Assembly: GCA_000697335.1 (NCBI GenBank)
Contig: JNEM01010948.1
Coordinates: forward strand, 1-11,756
DNA: 11,756 nt
From: Conidiobolus incongruus B7586
Taxonomy: Eukaryota; Entomophthoromycota; Entomophthoromycetes; Entomophthorales; Conidiobolaceae
Direction: 5' to 3'
Shown here: one piece after another, positions 8,138 to 11,756 of the stretch
Layout: each line of letters begins with the position of its first letter
Position numbering within the stretch: position 1 is the first letter of the stretch
Position numbers and translations under genes: made by a program
Notes under the pieces: generated by a model
Database searches by the model: none
Seen by the model: the letters and a program-made list of their open reading frames with translations, nothing else
What the model was told of the DNA's origin: nothing

Positions 8138-9306
8138 GTATATATCGAACTCCCCTCCTCAAAAACTTCTAATTTCATTCAACAGTTTTTAAAAACTGGA
8201 TTTCGCGTTATTTTAGTCGATAAGCCTGGTTCTTGTTGTTTCGGTATCATTGCATTTCCTACGTTGTGTAGTGACAATGCTGGGTTGCTCCACATCCTTG
8301 ACTTTTAATATTTTGCGGGAGTAAACACTACTCAAAAAGAGGGAACTTAGAAGCTGCAAGTGTGAAGTGTTTGAGTAATGGTACGAACGCTTGGACTGAT
8401 AGTGATCATACCGCTTACACGATATCCACGGCGGGATACGAGGGGATGACTTACGCTTTGTCCTTGTTTTTGGACCATGTCAGCAATCCCACCCTCCACA
8501 AGCGCGACTTCGTCACCAAAGTGTACCACATCGACGGCGAGGGTAAACAGAGGAGTGTAGTATTCAGCGAAATGGTCAGTCGCGAAATCAGCCAAGAGGA
8601 TTTGTTGTACCGCTTCCCGAACAAGCGTCTCTGGCGCTACATAACTACCTACAGAAAAGAGTGCGGTCGTCTAACTTCTGATATTGCCAAATTGATTAAA
8701 GAAAGAATTAAGAAGTACCACTCCGAATTCTACACTCTCAAAAACTCCACAGCGATTTTGGTGGGTAACAATATTGACGCGAATTTGACCCTCCAGAAGT
8801 TGAATCAGTATCCCACTTTCCAAAACGCCACGAGTTCCGTGGATTTACAGAATCGTCATGAGTTTCCAGATCCTAAAATTTCCCCTCCACTTTCAGCATC
8901 TCATATCGTCAATTTCCCTGCTGACGATGGCGGCAGTATTGAGTCCGTAGGATTCTCACGATATGGACATTACTACATGAGATGGAGACGAGATTGGCTT
9001 TGAACTTGTTGAAACACTTGACTTGTGATGTAAGTAGTCCTCTCGAGCAAGTTTTTGTCGCTATCGATCACCCTTGGATCACAGGAGTTTATTATGATGT
9101 GAGCCCAGGCCTTAGAACCAGCTTAATATTATTAGTTTGCAGGTGTTCCTTACGAAAGTGACAACTGCACCGAGGATCAAGACCCCAAAAAAGATGGCGA
9201 CGAAGACGAAAATTCAGATCCTGTACCAGAAAAATTGAATCATCTCTTTGAGGCCGGTTGTTCAAAATTGACTATTTGCTACCGAGGCCCAGTATTGCCA
9301 ACTTGA
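8138..9306 (+). pseudogene. N-terminal (catalytic) half of the M16 remnant
   Basis: Segment 1 (8138-8300) matches the family N-terminus from TGFRVILVDKPG to DNAGLLHILD. The family has DDSGxPHTLEH here, so the first zinc His is kept, Glu has become Asp, and a one-base loss in the following T run removes the second His. Segment 2 (about 8302-8958) continues from LIFCGSKHYS through CLSNGTNAW and VVFSEM, whose Glu would be the third zinc ligand, to FPADDGGSIESVGFS. A frame change between about 8955 and 8980 leads to segment 3 (NLLKHLTCDVSSPLEQVFV and onward to about 9138). Another shift near 9140 leads to GVPYESDNC and a hydrophilic insert (DPKKDGDEDENSDP). A last shift and a deletion lie at about 9250-9290, before SIANLS. 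The open run 8362-9003 begins at a GTG and is not a true start. Confidence 0.75.
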
Positions 9307-9345
9307 GTAAAATTAATATTTAGCAGAATTTTACCTTACGTTTAG
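9307..9345 (+). other. Candidate 39-base intron
   Basis: GTAAAA...GTTTAG lies between two pieces that join naturally at protein level: ...SIANL-S ending in A at 9306, and the rest of the Ser codon plus MSIKEIPTDLYDYL from 9346. Its length is a multiple of three, yet without splicing it brings an in-frame stop (TAG at 9343-9345). It is AT-richer than the flanking coding sequence. Family proteins run without interruption through this point, which supports splicing. Confidence 0.5.
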
Positions 9346-10855
9346 GTATGTCTATAAAAGAAATTCCCACAGATTTGTACGATTATTTGGTTATTTTCTT
9401 TGTTTTGTTGTACGAGACTGAAGTTCGAGTGCCTGGTGAATCTCCTATGACTTACCAACAAGCTATCAACAAGACCAAATCCCTAATGGAATCTACTTCC
9501 AATACTATGGGCCAAAGTGGCGATCTCCTCGTAGCTGGCTGTATTCTGGACTTCTTTTTCCTCACTTGTACTGGAGAACTACAAAAGTTGGAACCCATGC
9601 TGAAATGGATGTTTATCATGCTATAATTCACTCATTTTACCAAGGATCGATTACTCAATGTGAGTAAAGTGCTACTCAGTAAGATTGGTCATTCCTTGCG
9701 ATGGGGTTCCACCCTCGCTTGCAGATTGGGCGATGTCGAATCCAATTCTATGGCCAAGACTCTTAAATTTGCCAATCGGAAAAAGTTTTTGAAAAGCTCA
9801 AGTTTGATGTTGAGTGAAAGTGACTCCGATGCCAAGAGTCAAATCCTAGCCAAATTGGATATCATTCGTGATAGTTTGTTCAAGAAAGACATGATTTCGG
9901 GTCCTGTGCAACTCAGAATTCCCGAAGGCAAATGGACTAACGATTACTTGATTCAGATTTTGCAGAGCTCTTGGAACAAGGTTTACGCTAAATTGTTTCA
10001 AATCAACAAGAATTCGCAAGTTCTAATATTATTATTGAACTCGTTGTATCCCCAGTACCTAGAGCTTCTTTCTAATCTCCTGGACAGTTGAGTCGTCCCA
10101 GACACTTTTACTTGCCTTTGGCTACTTTGACTTCCTCGTACGCTCCCACTATCATGCCTTGCGGTACTTACGTATATGGTAACGATTTGATAAATCCCTA
10201 CCACTTGACAACCATGGCCCTGAATGTCCTATGCAAACTTATCTCTCAGATGGAAAGCCCTCTCATTGAACTCATTCGTGGCAAAGGCTACGCCTACCGC
10301 GCCTCCCTAACCTTCTACGATTGGTTGTGTGCACTCGCGTACAAGGCGTGGAGATCTGTGGATCTAGCAAACTCCCTCAAAGTGTTTCGCGACTTTTTAT
10401 ATCAGATGAGAGATTTGGACTACTTCAACAAAGTTGTGAATCAATTCCAATTAGATAAATCAAAGCCTGCTATGATTTACACCGCTTTTCATAAGCAGGA
10501 TACCAGTAATCGTATCATTTACGTTGCGTTAACTAGTTCTTTTCAAATGAGTTTCTCTATCGTCGATTAATTTATATATTTTGAGTAAATAGTTATGAGG
10601 GTTATGAATCTTATTAACAATATACTCAATTTTGCAATTTAAATCTCTAAAAAGTCACCATCCAACATGTTAGAGAAGTGATTGAGAAGTACTTGTTACC
10701 CATGGCCTAAGTTGAGCAATTCCAAACTCTCATTCTCACGCTTGCAGGCTCTAAAAATGTTGAAGGAGGGCAGTGCAATTGCTGGTTCTAAGATCATGAT
10801 GGACAAGATTGAATTAGGATATCTTATAAATTTTAATAACTATAAAGTTTATTAG
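9346..10855 (+). pseudogene. C-terminal half of the M16 remnant
   Basis: One frame runs from 9346 to 10091 apart from a single UAA at 9624-9626, between LKWMFIML and FTHFTKDRLLNVSK. Both sides match the family (i-W-l...F-t-e-R-L). Near 10073-10090 the frame shifts into RHFYLPLATLTSSY, MPCGTYVYG, SPLIELIRGKGYAYRASL and on to IVD at 10567. The RGxGxAY motif is the conserved substrate-end binding segment of the second M16 half. After an AT-rich break (10571-10650), VTIQHVREVIEKYLLPMA (10654-10707) is followed by a second in-frame UAA (10708-10710) and VEQFQTLILTLAGSKN. A final shift gives KIELGYLINFNN ending at TAG 10853-10855, like the family C-terminus. An AATAAA at 10883-10888 could be its polyadenylation signal. 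Confidence 0.75.
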
Positions 10856-11756
10856 AATTTGATTAAAATATATTGATTTTTTAATAAATATTTTTGAATT
10901 AATATTATCATTTTGTATTATTATTATTATTATTATTATAAAGATCTATTAATTATTTATAATTTAAAAATATTACATTTTCTTTTAAATAAATATTGTT
11001 TTTTTAATAAAAATAATAGAAATAATTTTAATTAAATTATAGTAAAAATATTATTAATTTAAAAAATTTTTTAACTTCAATAATTTAAACTATATTAATT
11101 AATTATAACTATAATTTCAAATATTTAATTTGAAAAAAAAATAAAATTTTTTAAAAAATTAATTTAAAATTTAAAAATTTTAAGTATTATTTTTTTTCTT
11201 TAATATAAATAATAAATTAAAAAATTTTATTTTAAAAAAAATAATTGAAATCTGATTTTTGATTAATTAATATGATATGAAAAAAAATTCAAATATGGTA
11301 TAGATATAAATATATAAGGGTATGGTAATATTGAATAAGAAATATTATTTTAATATTTATCTTAAATTTTAATGACATGTTAAATTGATTGTATTTTTAA
11401 TATTTAAACTAGTTATTTAAATTAATATTGATATTAATTTCAAATTGAAAATATTAAAATATTAAAAATTACTTGATAACCTCTATATTACCTTATGAAT
11501 ACATAAGTGATTTAAGTAATTATAAAATACCATAAATTTAATTTAATGTTATTTGATTGTAATCCTTATTTCAAACCTATATATTATATTTTAAAAATTA
11601 TTTATTTTTAGTAATTTATAGATTTTAATAATTATCACTAATATATTAAAGTCATAATAATTATTTATTATTATATTTTAAATTATTATATTATAATAGG
11701 AATGACAAAATTAATCAATAATTTGAATATTATATATATATATATATAATAATAAT
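10856..11756. other. AT-rich tail with simple repeats
   Basis: No gene seen in about 900 bases of nearly pure A/T. It includes a TAT triplet repeat at 10916-10940 (25 bases) and a TA run at 11731-11748 (18 bases) close to the window end. Confidence 0.6.

Larger units (their letters stand above)
8138..10855 (+). pseudogene. Broken M16 metallopeptidase (YOL098C / C05D11.1 type)
   Basis: Reading all three plus frames in order gives an almost complete outline of the roughly 1000-residue M16C-like family that includes yeast YOL098C and nematode C05D11.1. These proteins have two M16 halves, the first with an inverted zinc motif HxxEH. Family landmarks, in order, are TGFRVILVD, DNAGLLH, FCGSKHYS, CLSNGTNAWTDSDHT, VVFSEM, SSPLEQVFV, GVPYE, IPTDLYDYL, TKDRLLNVSK, RHFYLPLATLTSSY and RGKGYAY. 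The frame changes at least six times and two in-frame UAA codons occur. About 130-140 residues after GVPYE seem to be missing, and no start codon is visible. Composition is much less AT-rich than the flanks, so decay looks recent, or some indels may be assembly errors. About 850 of 1000 residues are represented. It is a host gene remnant, not a mobile element. Confidence 0.8.

Noticed and set aside
8347-8595. Minus-strand frame across the peptidase N-terminal half
   Set aside because: The plus strand carries clear M16 motifs over the same bases.
9099-9142. Possible 44-base intron GTGAGC...TTGCAG
   Set aside because: Splicing it gives a frame (VFLTKVTT) that loses the family motif GVPYE, while the unspliced sequence SPGLRTSLILLVC matches the hydrophobic strand expected just before that motif.
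9998-10204. Minus-strand frame across the peptidase C-terminal half
   Set aside because: Overlaps the plus-strand motif region RHFYLPLATLTSSY and has no feature of its own.
10585-10654. Possible 70-base intron GTAAAT...AAAAAG before VTIQHV
   Set aside because: A stop at 10568-10570 precedes it in the upstream frame and the join does not give a consistent phase; left as an AT-rich break.

Overview
The window looks like nuclear DNA from a eukaryote with an extremely AT-rich genome. Gene-free stretches appear to be only about 10-20% G+C by eye, while the coding islands are clearly richer. An early-diverging fungus is the best guess, because of two small secreted proteins with a classical signal peptide followed by a dibasic (Kex2-type) site, and a short 39-base intron candidate. 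This assignment is inference; nothing in the window fixes the taxon.

Layout. Bases 1-1369 hold no gene that can be supported. Bases 1370-2029 (minus strand) encode a 219-residue secreted Asp-rich and His-rich protein. Its 260-residue paralogue lies at 5625-6407, also on the minus strand, so the two form a same-strand tandem pair. Each copy has its own TATA-like element and they share an identical leader next to the ATG. Between them, in AT-rich DNA, sits a 320-base GC-richer block (2799-3118) with TG...CA inverted ends, a TATA box and an AATAAA signal, best read as a solo LTR fossil. Bases 6440-7373 look empty. At 7374-7443 (minus) there is a decayed tRNA-Gly(GCC)-like gene that keeps recognisable A and B boxes. 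A second solo-LTR-like block (about 7510-7849) starts 66 bases upstream of it, the sort of spacing seen for elements that target Pol III genes.

Bases 8138-10855 (plus) hold a broken but very recognisable M16 metallopeptidase of the yeast YOL098C / nematode C05D11.1 type. Nearly the whole family outline can be followed from the N-terminal catalytic domain to the C-terminal end, but the frame changes several times. There are in-frame UAA codons, the HxxEH zinc motif is destroyed and part of the middle is missing. It is either a young pseudogene or a gene read with sequencing indels; the catalytic motif would be abnormal even after allowing for indels. The window closes with about 900 bases of nearly pure AT-rich DNA with simple repeats.

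The genes do not form an obvious pathway. The most distinctive system is the duplicated secreted polyampholyte pair: an acidic Asp/Gly repeat domain joined to a basic His/Lys/Gly/Tyr tail. It has no family I can name, and parts of the two copies are identical at the nucleotide level while other parts have changed length and sequence.
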